From: Daphnia carinata
Taxonomy: Eukaryota; Arthropoda; Branchiopoda; Diplostraca; Daphniidae
Assembly (NCBI RefSeq): GCF_022539665.2
Contig: NC_081332.1
Location: 124,001-188,000, forward strand
Length of the DNA: 64,000 nucleotides
Direction of reading: 5' to 3'
Each line of letters starts with the position of its first letter. The stretch's first letter is position 1. Positions 1-8,125 of the stretch are shown here, piece by piece. The position numbers were made by a program, and so were the translations under genes. The notes under the pieces are model-generated. The model was not told where the DNA came from. It saw only the letters and a program-made list of their open reading frames with translations, and made no database searches.

Positions 1-298
1 AGACTGCGCTGCCCCAATCTTCAGCGAAGAGGTCGGCGTTAAGTCTTGTGGTGAGTATGTTGGTTTTCTCGTCGAGACGTCGCTCGTAGGTGCGATGGGC
101 CTGATCCCACGAGTCTTGGCTAGTCTGGTCTGGGGATTGAGTTGTTTGGTTGACCCCCTCGGCCGTGTTTTCTGCCATTGGTTCCCAAAACGAGTCAGCA
201 GTGGGCTCCGTTGTTGTCACCACTTCGTTAGCTTGCACCTCGTCACAAATCCCTTCGACGGTGACTTGTTCGTCTTGAACGGTCGTTTGCTTTTCCAT
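1..298 (-). CDS. Partial ORF downstream of pol, function unknown
   Basis: An ATG at 298-296 opens a reading frame that stays free of stops for 99 codons to the window edge. The product is acidic and rich in Glu, Thr and Gln, and ends in the window with a helix-like stretch rich in Asp, Arg and Leu. It starts about 190 bases after the pol stop and lies on the same strand, so it probably belongs to the retrotransposon. In that spacer is a run of A7C-type repeats (401-443) and a TATA-like AGTATAAAACAG (minus strand). I see no signal peptide, transmembrane segment or envelope motif in the visible part. It could be a third element ORF, or the start of an adjacent element. Confidence 0.45.
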   Translation of the reverse strand, partial: MEKQTTVQDEQVTVEGICDEVQANEVVTTTEPTADSFWEPMAENTAEGVNQTTQSPDQTSQDSWDQAHRTYERRLDEKTNILTTRLNADLFAEDWGSAV

Positions 299-488
299 CT
301 TTCTTTGATGATGCTTTACGATGTGTAAAGAGTCTTGTCAGAGTTGTTACTATAACGAGATGTCGGAAAGATGTGGCGCTCTTCGATCTACTCGCTGTTT
401 TATACTTTCGAGTTTTTTTGTTTTTTTGTTTTTTTGTTTTTTCTCTGAAAAGCGATCAACAGAATTGCATGCGGATGAGTTATCAGAT

Positions 489-1370
489 TTAATCTCTGAA
501 ACGCATTGGCAATTGTCTATTTCTTTGCGGGCGTCCGGTTGCGTTTTGTGGTATCGTTGTTGCTGATGGAACGACATCAGACGCTATCTGCTGCGTTTCA
601 TAATTATCCTTGGAATCATCTTCGGCAATTGGTGTGAGATTGAGGTGATTGCCAAATCCCAGCCTCGTTGTTTCTAACTCCACGGTGTCTGACACCATGT
701 CTTCAGTTTCCACTGTTTCGGATTCCATATTTTCCACATCCACGCTATCTGGATGCTCTTTTTCTGGTTCCACATTTCCTACTTCGCTTGTTTCTTGTTC
801 CAGTTGTTCCTCACTTTCCATTGTTTGGGTCGAGATCGATTTACGGAATCGATTCTCGAATGTTGAAGGCGACTCGATAGGGGGACAATGTTCATCTTTC
901 CATAACATTGTTTCATATAGGGGTTTTAAACGGTTAACGTGCGTACGTGTGCATATATATGAATTGTCGGCTATGTCGACAGTATTATTGGAATATACTT
1001 TTACAATTCTATAAGGGCCTTTATATTTGGAAGTAAATTTCCTACTATCGCCCTCTTTTACAAATCTAATATCTAATAAGACTCTATCTCCTACCAAATA
1101 TTGTTTTACTTTCGCCCTTTTATTATATTGCTCCCTTTGACGTTTTCTGGCTTTTTCGCTCTCCTCACGGACGCGTTGGAAACTATAGCGCAAGCGTTCG
1201 GCTAAGTTACCTACGTAATCCGATGCGGATATAAATGTTTTTGGGGAAGCGTCAAGAAATTCATTGATCGGTAAATTAGGGTCTCTACCGTGTAATAAGT
1301 AATAAGGGGTGTCCAGCGTAGAAGAATGGACAGAACTACGATAAGCAAACAAAACATCATCCATGTTCAC
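489..1370 (-). CDS. Integrase C-terminal part and acidic tail, out of frame with pol
   Basis: This frame continues integrase after a break. It opens with FAYRSSVHSSTLDTPYYLL (the end of the catalytic core), then a basic helix and a GPY/F-type module (KYKGPYRIVKV, then THVNRLKPL). These are expected at the integrase C-terminus of Ty3/gypsy elements. The last ~130 residues are acidic and repetitive (repeats built of SE/ET/VE), followed by a basic end (RPQRNRQLPMRF). It overlaps the main pol frame by 14 bases and is shifted by +1. The usual few residues between the W/M-DDV motif and LFAY are missing, so a small deletion probably caused the shift. There is no separate start codon; GTG at 1370 is only the first codon I assigned. 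Confidence 0.8.
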   Translation of the reverse strand: MNMDDVLFAYRSSVHSSTLDTPYYLLHGRDPNLPINEFLDASPKTFISASDYVGNLAERLRYSFQRVREESEKARKRQREQYNKRAKVKQYLVGDRVLLDIRFVKEGDSRKFTSKYKGPYRIVKVYSNNTVDIADNSYICTRTHVNRLKPLYETMLWKDEHCPPIESPSTFENRFRKSISTQTMESEEQLEQETSEVGNVEPEKEHPDSVDVENMESETVETEDMVSDTVELETTRLGFGNHLNLTPIAEDDSKDNYETQQIASDVVPSATTIPQNATGRPQRNRQLPMRFRD

Positions 1371-4300
1371 CGTCTTTTAATTCTTTCCTCAACATTGTTG
1401 TTAATGTTCTATTGAACCTTTCGGTTTCTCCGTTACTAGCTGGATTATAAGAAGTCGTTAGTCGTTGATCAATTTTCAATTTTTTACAAAAGTAACGGAA
1501 TAATTTCGACGTGAAATTAGTTCCGCGGTCTGAAAGAATAGCTTTAGGCATACCGTGTCTAACTATTATTGTTTTGTACACACATTCTGCTGTTGTCTGC
1601 GCAGTCTGATCCTTTAAAGCAACAGCTTCTACCCATCGGCTAAAATAATCTGTGATAACTAAAATGTAACTGTTTCCATTGGGCGAAGCTGGTGTGATAG
1701 GGCCTAGAAAATCCATGCCTATAACTTGAAAAGGGGCCTTTGCAATTTCATGAGGATGCAATAATGCTCTGTAATTTGACGAAGTGTTGGCAATGCATAC
1801 CTCACAAGCTTGACAATATTCTTTTATGTCTTTCCTCATATTTGGCCAATAATAATGATTCTTTACTTTTAAATAGGTTTTATAAAAGGCTAAATGTCCA
1901 CTCATCGGTGCATCATGTAGTTCTTTGAGCACTAGATGACGTAACGATGTAGGTAAGACCAACTGATGGTGAGTTTCGTTTCTTTTGCTATCAGAAGATG
2001 GCAGCACGTGCCGGTAAAGCGTACCGTCAATAACTTCAAAATAATCAATTTCTTTTACCCAATCTGGCTTAGATTGGAGAAAATGTTCTTCAAGTTCACC
2101 GTTATCTAAATAATTTCGAATAGCTATGCAAAGTTCGTCTTCAAATTGTTTTTCACAAATTAATTTAATATTACGTTCGGTTTGGATACTAGCTATTTTT
2201 AAGCGTGACAAGCAATCTGCGTTTTGGTGAATACGTCCCGGTCTGTATTTTAATTCATAATTTGTTGCGGCTAACAGTATAGCCCATCTTCCTAATCTCC
2301 CATTGTTATCTTTCTGATTTTTAAGCCATTGAAGTGGACGATGATCACTAATGATCTCAAAAGGTTGGTCTAAAAGGTAATGTCGAAAATGCTTAATCGC
2401 ATCGATAACCGCAAGTGCCTCTTTTTCGGTCGTACTGTATTTAGCTTCTGCCTTCGTTAGCTGTCTACTGGAATACGCGATTGGGTGCTCGTGACCATTT
2501 TGAATTTGAGACAGTACCGCGCCAATGCCATAATCGCATGCATCGGTAAAAAGGAAAAATTTCTCGTTGAAATTGGGGTAAGCAAGCACTGGTGGAGTCA
2601 CTAAAGATGTACGCAATGTTTCGAAAGCACTATTTTCTTCGTTTCCCCAATTAAAAGGTTTTCTGCTAAGATCTTTATGGGTTAATCTGGTTAACGGTTT
2701 AGCGATTGATCCAAAATTTTTAATAAATCGTCTGTAATACCCAGCTAGACCCAGAAATGATCTGACTTCATCTACCGAAGCTGGCGTTTTATAATTAACT
2801 ATTTTCTCAATTTTATTCGGATCAGGTTTAATACCATCAGTCGAGATGACATGGCCTAAATAATTGACTGAACTTTTAATGAACTGGCATTTTTTAAGTT
2901 TTAATTTTAAATTGGCATTTTTTAATAACTCAAAGATTTCGCGAATATCGTTTAAGTGATCGTCAAAAGTGTCCGAAAAGATGATTACGTCATCCAAGTA
3001 AACTAACGCCTTACTTCCCAAAACGTCTTTCAGTACGTAATTCATTAGTCTTTGAAATGTCGCAGGTGCATTGCACAATCCAAATGCCATACGTTTAAAT
3101 TCATAAAGGTTATTTTCTACTACAAATGCTGTTTTTTCAATAGCCGGCTCATCAACTTGAATTTGCCAGTAACCTGAAGCTAAATCAAGAGTGGTGAAGA
3201 ATTTCTTCCCATACAGTTTGTCCAATGTTTCATCTATCCTCGGCATAGGGAATGAATCTTTTTTAGTAATACTATTCAATTTCCTATAGTCAACGCAAAA
3301 TCTTACTTCCCCACCCTTTTTTTCCACTAAAACCACAGGTGAAGCCCATGGCGAATGTGAATATTGGATCACATTAGCATCCAACATTTCCTGTACTTTA
3401 TCTTCCAATATTTTTCTTTGATTATTTGTAACTCGATAAGGGCGTTGTCGAATAGGGCCTCTTCCTTGTGTATCAATTGTATGTTTAATGAGATTAGTGT
3501 TCCCTAATTCTGAATCTTTTGCTGCGAACAAGTCGTGAAAGTCATTTAATAGTTTTGAGAGCGGAGCTTGAAATTCAGCGTCGACTTCTGAAATTAAAAC
3601 GGGCTCACTTTTAATAGTAGGCTTTTCTTCTAATTTACTTAAAGCAATTTTCCCAATTGCGTTGTGAATAATCTCAATTACGCCTAATGTAGTGTTCCTA
3701 GGAAGTATGACTTGATTTAACGAATGATTCTCGACCATAATTTTATATTTCCCATCTTTAGCTACGTTTCCAATGAATTCCTCAATAAAAATACCGTTCG
3801 GCAAATCCTCTGCTGGGGTAAACATAAATGTGGTATTAGGGGGGACATACGGAAATGAACCTTTCATTTGCGTTGCAATTACTAGCGAAGTCTGACGAAA
3901 TAACGTCGTCTTTTTGACCGTCGTAACTGCCATGTCTGGTACCCTAGAGATGGCTGATCCCTGCTCATCCCTTGCTAAATAAATACTTCTGGCTTCTCCG
4001 TCAAGCCGAAAACCGTGCTTCTGGATTGCATCCCATCCAAGGATACAGTCTTCAGAAACACCATTTGTAACAATAAACTCTTGTCTTAAAACTGACTCTC
4101 CGTATCGTACGGGCAATGTAACTCTTCCCAGCGTATGTAACTTTTTCTCCCCTACATCATACAAATCGAAATCAAGCTGACTGCAGATCGCCTGACCTCT
4201 CGGGGGTAACTTATGAAATATTCTCTCGTGAATAATGCTTTTAGACGCGCCTGTATCAAATAATGCTTGCAACGGTATCTGGAAAATTTTTAATGGAATT

Positions 4301-4410
4301 CTAGGGGTCGATTCATTTGTTATAGTTGTTAATTTTGCGACTTGTCGGGATTTTAACTGAGGCTCCCTATCAACTGACCCGAAGTTACAGTTGATATCTA
4401 TTGGTTTCCC
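1357..4410 (-). CDS. pol: Pol polyprotein: protease, RT, RNase H, integrase (broken at its end)
   Basis: Numbering from the leucine codon at 4272: aspartic protease DTGAS at residues 6-10; reverse transcriptase with FCVDYRKLNSI and the catalytic YLDD at about 425-428; RNase H with FTDACDYGIG; integrase HHCC zinc finger at about 790-830 and DDE residues in GMDFLGP (~851), LSDRGTNF (~917) and NGETERFNR (~948). The frame is open upstream to 4410 without an ATG, and overlaps the end of gag by a few codons. It therefore should be made as a Gag-Pol fusion by -1 frameshifting at the GGGAAAC site. It stops at 1357 in the middle of the integrase core, and the rest is in another frame (489-1370), so integrase is probably inactive in this copy. 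Confidence 0.92.
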   Translation of the reverse strand, partial: GKPIDINCNFGSVDREPQLKSRQVAKLTTITNESTPRIPLKIFQIPLQALFDTGASKSIIHERIFHKLPPRGQAICSQLDFDLYDVGEKKLHTLGRVTLPVRYGESVLRQEFIVTNGVSEDCILGWDAIQKHGFRLDGEARSIYLARDEQGSAISRVPDMAVTTVKKTTLFRQTSLVIATQMKGSFPYVPPNTTFMFTPAEDLPNGIFIEEFIGNVAKDGKYKIMVENHSLNQVILPRNTTLGVIEIIHNAIGKIALSKLEEKPTIKSEPVLISEVDAEFQAPLSKLLNDFHDLFAAKDSELGNTNLIKHTIDTQGRGPIRQRPYRVTNNQRKILEDKVQEMLDANVIQYSHSPWASPVVLVEKKGGEVRFCVDYRKLNSITKKDSFPMPRIDETLDKLYGKKFFTTLDLASGYWQIQVDEPAIEKTAFVVENNLYEFKRMAFGLCNAPATFQRLMNYVLKDVLGSKALVYLDDVIIFSDTFDDHLNDIREIFELLKNANLKLKLKKCQFIKSSVNYLGHVISTDGIKPDPNKIEKIVNYKTPASVDEVRSFLGLAGYYRRFIKNFGSIAKPLTRLTHKDLSRKPFNWGNEENSAFETLRTSLVTPPVLAYPNFNEKFFLFTDACDYGIGAVLSQIQNGHEHPIAYSSRQLTKAEAKYSTTEKEALAVIDAIKHFRHYLLDQPFEIISDHRPLQWLKNQKDNNGRLGRWAILLAATNYELKYRPGRIHQNADCLSRLKIASIQTERNIKLICEKQFEDELCIAIRNYLDNGELEEHFLQSKPDWVKEIDYFEVIDGTLYRHVLPSSDSKRNETHHQLVLPTSLRHLVLKELHDAPMSGHLAFYKTYLKVKNHYYWPNMRKDIKEYCQACEVCIANTSSNYRALLHPHEIAKAPFQVIGMDFLGPITPASPNGNSYILVITDYFSRWVEAVALKDQTAQTTAECVYKTIIVRHGMPKAILSDRGTNFTSKLFRYFCKKLKIDQRLTTSYNPASNGETERFNRTLTTMLRKELKDGEHG
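4368..4410 (-). promoter_or_regulatory. -1 programmed frameshift signal: GGGAAAC plus stem-loop
   Basis: On the minus strand the gag frame reads CAG GGA AAC CAA TAG. The heptamer G GGA AAC (4410-4404) fits X XXY YYZ in gag phase. After 7 bases (4403-4397) comes a perfect 9-bp stem TATCAACTG/CAGTTGATA (4396-4388 with 4376-4368) with an 11-base loop. The loop TCGGG can pair with CCCGA at about 4349-4345, so a pseudoknot is possible. Slipping back one base puts ribosomes exactly in the pol frame. GGGAAAC is a known retroviral slippery heptamer. That it works here is inferred. Confidence 0.85.
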
Positions 4411-7193
4411 TGACGCTGAGGAGGACCTGGAATATTCGGTCTATCGGAGCTCCTGAACTTAGGACAGTTATTCGATTTGTGTCCGATTTCACGACAAGAA
4501 TAACAAATTGGAGGCTGTGCTTGTTCTAAATTATGCCGTTGGAATTTACGGCATTCCGATTGTGTATGCCCACGAAAACCGCAGAAATTGCAAGTTATTC
4601 CATTTTGTGGAGGTCTATTTCTCGAATCATTAAAAGGTCTCGAAAACGAAGGCGTGAACTGTGTAGGTCTATTGGAAAATCCCGGATTTTGGTAAGAATT
4701 GGTGTTATTATTGGGTCGATGAGGAGGAGGTCTCCAATTTCTGTCTTGATTGCCGCTATTGGTTTGGAACGAAACTTGTTTCTTATAAGGGTTGCCTGTT
4801 GGAGAAGAAGAATAATCTTTCTTGTCCATTTGTAGCTGTTTTACTGCTTGCGTGAGTTCATGAAGAACATCCCTAATGTCTTCCCTGTTTTCTTTCGGGC
4901 TTTCCACTTTTTTATTCCCCTGATTGATATTAGCAACGACATTATTGACTATTTCCTTCTGGTCGATTAACATTTGCTTGAGTTCCGTCAACTCCGAATG
5001 TTTCGTGTCACACGACCCATCGATTGCCCTAACGAATTCATGTTTTTCCCGATCTGTCTCTAAAGCTTCCAGACGAACGGCATAAATACGTGTTGACGCA
5101 ACAAGCTCGGTAAAGTTGCGAAATTCCTTATAACGAACTTTGGCCTGCAATTTGGAATCCAACCCCTCGATAAATTTTTGCATAAGGATGATTGTGAACG
5201 ATTTCTCAGCATAACCTTCTGGATACGCCTTCTTAAAAATCTCGTGCAAGCGGTGCGCATAGTCGACAATTTTTTCGCCTGGTTTACGTTTAGCCTTATT
5301 GAATTTTTTAATATAGACATCGACGTTTTCATCCCCATGGAAGTGATCAAATAAAGCTTCTTTAATAGCCGCATAATCATACGGATGTTGCCTTATAATG
5401 TTTTGGAGTACTGAAAAAGCCTTATCTGACATTTTAGCTCGCAGCATCTGAATAATCTTTTCTTCTGACCATGATGCCCCATCAACTATGCTTTCAAAAG
5501 ATTCTAGCCAAGAGTCGAAGCGAGAAATTGGACTTCCCGTAAAGGAAGGAAGCAATTGTAGGCGCGAAAAAGTGTGTTGGTTTGTCTGAAAGTCATTTAA
5601 GTCGTTGACTGTGGCTGCGCGTGAAGGGGAACAAGATTTGGCCATTTTGGGATCGAATATGGGAGGATTCAACGTCTTCCGCCTTGGATTCGGAGGGTGT
5701 CCTGAAATGCTGTTCGTAATCGCCTCAGTTGCGCTATCAGATCTTCCTGCTGGCTGGATTGCTGGGCTTGAGGAGGGTGTTGAGTGCGTGACTGGCTGGA
5801 AGGCCGATTTCTTTGGCGTGCTCGCCTTCTCCTCAGAATGCGTTCCGACAGCGGCGATTCCTGCGGACTCGGCGTGGTTTGCTGTTCTTCCTGGGTTCTC
5901 GGAATGTATGATAGCAACTGTCTCAATTCGTAGGTAGCCGGGATGAGTGTTTCCAAGATTTCCTTCGCTTTCCGCTGTCCGTCCGGTTGCACCGACGTCC
6001 GGAAGTTGTTGAATTTGGTCTGAAGCGATGTTAGTTCCGGCAATAATCCCTCCAAACTGCTTATGGACTGAACTTTTCTTAGGTAAGGGACCAGACGGAG
6101 GATGTCCTTGAGGAACTTCAGCTGGTACTCCCGCAGGGTGTCCTTTAGGTAGGTTGAGAACTGCGATATCTCGATTGCTAGACGGGAATATGTCTTGTCC
6201 TCGAGGTTGTTGAGCAAGCTTTCCTTGGGGGCAAAGTTGAAGAGGTACTTGTCCTTCGCCGGCGTGAATGTCAGCAACTCGACGATGTTGTAAGTCTGTC
6301 CTAGTAGGTAAATCGTAAACTCCCTCGCATAGGTTGTGAAGATTGCTGTCAACGTGGCCACTTGGTTCTCCGCAACCTGTGCCGTTGTCCTGGTTTGTCC
6401 AATTGCTATCGTTTCCAGAATTGTTCCCAAATCTTTCAGGAGTGTCTTCGGGTTTTTCAAATCCGTTGTCACGTTGGCTTGGTATTGGTACCGCAGCCGG
6501 ATTGTTTGCATCAACGATCGTAGTTGTTCCCAAATTAACGGATTGGTTGATTTGAAATCCAATTCCCTCTCCTTGAGGTACCTGAGCGTCAGTAGTAGGG
6601 ACGGTAACTGACTCGTTGGTGCCGGGAATATTCTCGATTGGTTGGTCGTGATCTCGTGGTATAGGTGATGGAGACTCACTTTGGGTTGACCGTCCATTCA
6701 CTGGGCTTTTCTTTTGGAAAAAGCTTAAAAGAGTGCTCGAGAGAAAACTGGTCTTTGATGTGTTTCCCACAGGTGATTTTATGGGAGAAAAACGAGACGC
6801 TAACCTTGCATAAACTGACGGTGCGGGCTGAGTAGGTGTAACGGAAGCTTTGCTACGGCCCCAAATTTTCTTAGTGGGAGTTTTAACTAATGGGGCTACG
6901 GCCTCATACGCGGTGTTAGACCTCAATTTCTTCAACTGGGTTTTATCTGTCTGTACTTTAGGAGTTAAAACGGGAGAGGTAGATGGTTTAATGGCTTCTG
7001 TCTCTTTATCTGAAATCTGACTGCCTTGAGATGACTGTGGAACGGTCGCGGTAGAAGCTGACAATTTTTCAAAACTAATCAATTTAGCAATCGTTTCGTC
7101 ATTGATTTGCACTACGGGTGTTACAGGAATAAGCGGAGTGTTCAAAGGTGTACGAGAAAGTTTATGCCCACCTGACATAACATCGTCCATCAT
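4398..7193 (-). CDS. gag: Gag: disordered N-terminal half, capsid-like domain, two zinc knuckles
   Basis: The product is 931 residues, long for a gypsy Gag. Residues 1-165 are basic and Ser/Pro/Thr-rich. Residues ~166-508 are rich in Gly, Pro, Asn, Gln and His and overlap a second ORF in the +1 frame. Residues ~550-730 form a helical capsid-like domain of the retrotransposon gag type (FDSWLESFESIVDG, later VDYAHRLHEIFKKAYPEG). Two CCHC knuckles follow: CNFCGFRGHTQSEC (868-881) and CYSCREIGHKSNNC (897-910), for RNA binding. The start ATGATG at 7193 has A at -3 and lies 20 bases after the primer site. Gag should assemble the particle; its stop (4398) lies just after the frameshift heptamer. Confidence 0.88.
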   Translation of the reverse strand: MMDDVMSGGHKLSRTPLNTPLIPVTPVVQINDETIAKLISFEKLSASTATVPQSSQGSQISDKETEAIKPSTSPVLTPKVQTDKTQLKKLRSNTAYEAVAPLVKTPTKKIWGRSKASVTPTQPAPSVYARLASRFSPIKSPVGNTSKTSFLSSTLLSFFQKKSPVNGRSTQSESPSPIPRDHDQPIENIPGTNESVTVPTTDAQVPQGEGIGFQINQSVNLGTTTIVDANNPAAVPIPSQRDNGFEKPEDTPERFGNNSGNDSNWTNQDNGTGCGEPSGHVDSNLHNLCEGVYDLPTRTDLQHRRVADIHAGEGQVPLQLCPQGKLAQQPRGQDIFPSSNRDIAVLNLPKGHPAGVPAEVPQGHPPSGPLPKKSSVHKQFGGIIAGTNIASDQIQQLPDVGATGRTAESEGNLGNTHPGYLRIETVAIIHSENPGRTANHAESAGIAAVGTHSEEKASTPKKSAFQPVTHSTPSSSPAIQPAGRSDSATEAITNSISGHPPNPRRKTLNPPIFDPKMAKSCSPSRAATVNDLNDFQTNQHTFSRLQLLPSFTGSPISRFDSWLESFESIVDGASWSEEKIIQMLRAKMSDKAFSVLQNIIRQHPYDYAAIKEALFDHFHGDENVDVYIKKFNKAKRKPGEKIVDYAHRLHEIFKKAYPEGYAEKSFTIILMQKFIEGLDSKLQAKVRYKEFRNFTELVASTRIYAVRLEALETDREKHEFVRAIDGSCDTKHSELTELKQMLIDQKEIVNNVVANINQGNKKVESPKENREDIRDVLHELTQAVKQLQMDKKDYSSSPTGNPYKKQVSFQTNSGNQDRNWRPPPHRPNNNTNSYQNPGFSNRPTQFTPSFSRPFNDSRNRPPQNGITCNFCGFRGHTQSECRKFQRHNLEQAQPPICYSCREIGHKSNNCPKFRSSDRPNIPGPPQRQGNQ
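5669..6697 (-). CDS. 342-codon ORF overprinted on gag in the +1 frame, unknown function
   Basis: An ATG-started frame of 342 codons lies wholly inside gag, shifted +1. It looks like a real globular protein: a rhythm of Leu/Ile and charged residues suggests mainly alpha helices (e.g. LLKDLGTILETIAI, YSRLAIEISQFSTYLKD), then a Gln/Pro/Ser linker with an arginine cluster (ILRRRRARQRNR), then a final helix ending GGRR. Over the same bases the gag frame gives a low-complexity, probably disordered protein, as is common for the second member of an overlapping pair. 343 random codons would be stop-free with a chance of roughly 1 in 10 million. The start has G at +4 but T at -3, so expression by leaky scanning, reinitiation or +1 shifting would be needed. 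I recognise no family. Confidence 0.6.
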   Translation of the reverse strand: MDGQPKVSLHHLYHEITTNQSRIFPAPTSQLPSLLLTLRYLKERELDFKSTNPLIWEQLRSLMQTIRLRYQYQANVTTDLKNPKTLLKDLGTILETIAIGQTRTTAQVAENQVATLTAIFTTYAREFTIYLLGQTYNIVELLTFTPAKDKYLFNFAPKESLLNNLEDKTYSRLAIEISQFSTYLKDTLREYQLKFLKDILRLVPYLRKVQSISSLEGLLPELTSLQTKFNNFRTSVQPDGQRKAKEILETLIPATYELRQLLSYIPRTQEEQQTTPSPQESPLSERILRRRRARQRNRPSSQSRTQHPPQAQQSSQQEDLIAQLRRLRTAFQDTLRIQGGRR

Positions 7194-7213
7194 TGTGGTA
7201 GAGCTCTGAAAAA

Positions 7214-7224
7214 CGCTGCCACCA
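7214..7224 (-). other. Primer binding site, tRNA-Leu type
   Basis: TGGTGGCAGCG on the minus strand is the exact complement of a tRNA 3' end CGCTGCCACCA, which is the end of animal tRNA-Leu (AAG/TAG) as I know it. It sits 3 bases after a possible LTR end (…CTTTACA at 7228) and just before gag, where the primer site is expected. Confidence 0.7.
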
Positions 7225-7227
7225 TTA

Positions 7228-7960
7228 TGTAAAGCATCTTCCTCGTGGGAAGACTGACTTTACTGTATTAAGACAAAAGGAAATAATAACGAGCTCGGAG
7301 GCGTATTTCCCACAATGATGGATTTATTATCCCAGATTAAGCATACTACATTAAGCAAGAACATAAAGAGAAATAAAGATACCGTAGGGAAACTAAAGAG
7401 AGAAAGAGAGACAATTATAACCAAGTCTTACCGTGATCACACGAGTGGGTAGCGGAAAGATATCGACACGGAAGCGAACGAGATAACCTCACGCTCACGA
7501 AGTCAATTCACAATCAAATAGATTGAACAAGTGTTTAAGAAAAAGGACAAATGCACTGTCCAAGAATAACTAAGTTCGAACAGATGCAATTTAAAGCAAG
7601 TTAAGCAAATAAAGTTACACGAAAGAGTACAGTTTACTACGCAATACTATTAACCAAAAGATAAGAGCAACAAGAATAAATTCAGGCGACTACCTTACTC
7701 AGCTGCAAGTTCTTGTCTGATCTTTATCATATTTTGGGTTCACGATTACACTTCGCATATTGGCAAATTGGTGAGTTGCTGTGCGAGTATTTGCAACCAA
7801 TCAAAGATGTTTAAAATGGCGTGATAATGGTGCGATGATGGGCGCCAATCAAAGATGTTTTATAAGTGACGTGATGCTGATGACACATGGATGCGTCAGC
7901 TAGCTAGCAGGTGTTCATCTAGGTCACCCGTGTTGCGTATGTATATTGTTGCCATGGACA
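7228..7960 (-). repeat. Probable 5' LTR and leader of the retrotransposon (left limit 7228; right limit uncertain)
   Basis: The right-hand end, on the minus strand, holds promoter-like elements: two copies of AAACATCTTTGATTGG 48 bases apart (plus 7845-7860 and 7797-7812), each with an inverted CCAAT box. A TATAAA adjoins the first, and a GATAATAAATCC polyA-type signal lies near 7325. The region ends in ACA before the primer site. The upstream limit cannot be set because the partner LTR is outside the window. No coding sequence is seen. Confidence 0.5.
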
Positions 7961-8125
7961 TGTTTTATACTAATTACTTATTAAAGATACTACAGAAAGG
8001 GCATATAAGTTGAAGATGTATATTCAAGTTTATCTTAAAATATATCATTCAGTCAAAAAACAATTTCCATTTTTTATTTCAATTAATCGGAATTTTATTT
8101 CATTTTATAATAGTAAGAAATGTTA

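Larger units (their letters stand above)
1..7960 (-). mobile_element. Ty3/gypsy-type LTR retrotransposon, 3' end outside window
   Basis: Reading the minus strand: an LTR-like promoter region (about 7960-7228), an 11-base primer site matching tRNA-Leu, gag with two zinc knuckles, a -1 frameshift signal, and pol in the order protease, reverse transcriptase, RNase H, integrase (the Ty3/gypsy order), followed by a further ORF at the window edge. I searched 1-489 by eye for a copy of the right-hand LTR and found none, so the second LTR should lie to the left of the window. One frame break near the end of integrase suggests this copy is not autonomous, although gag and most of pol are open. Confidence 0.85.

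Noticed and set aside
405-446. T/A-rich tract as polypurine tract of the retrotransposon
   Set aside because: The complement is A-rich but interrupted by C, and no LTR follows it on the left; an open frame follows instead.
5060-5380. Second overlapping minus ORF (106 codons) in gag
   Set aside because: Short, low-quality composition and lying over the conserved capsid domain; best explained as a shadow frame.
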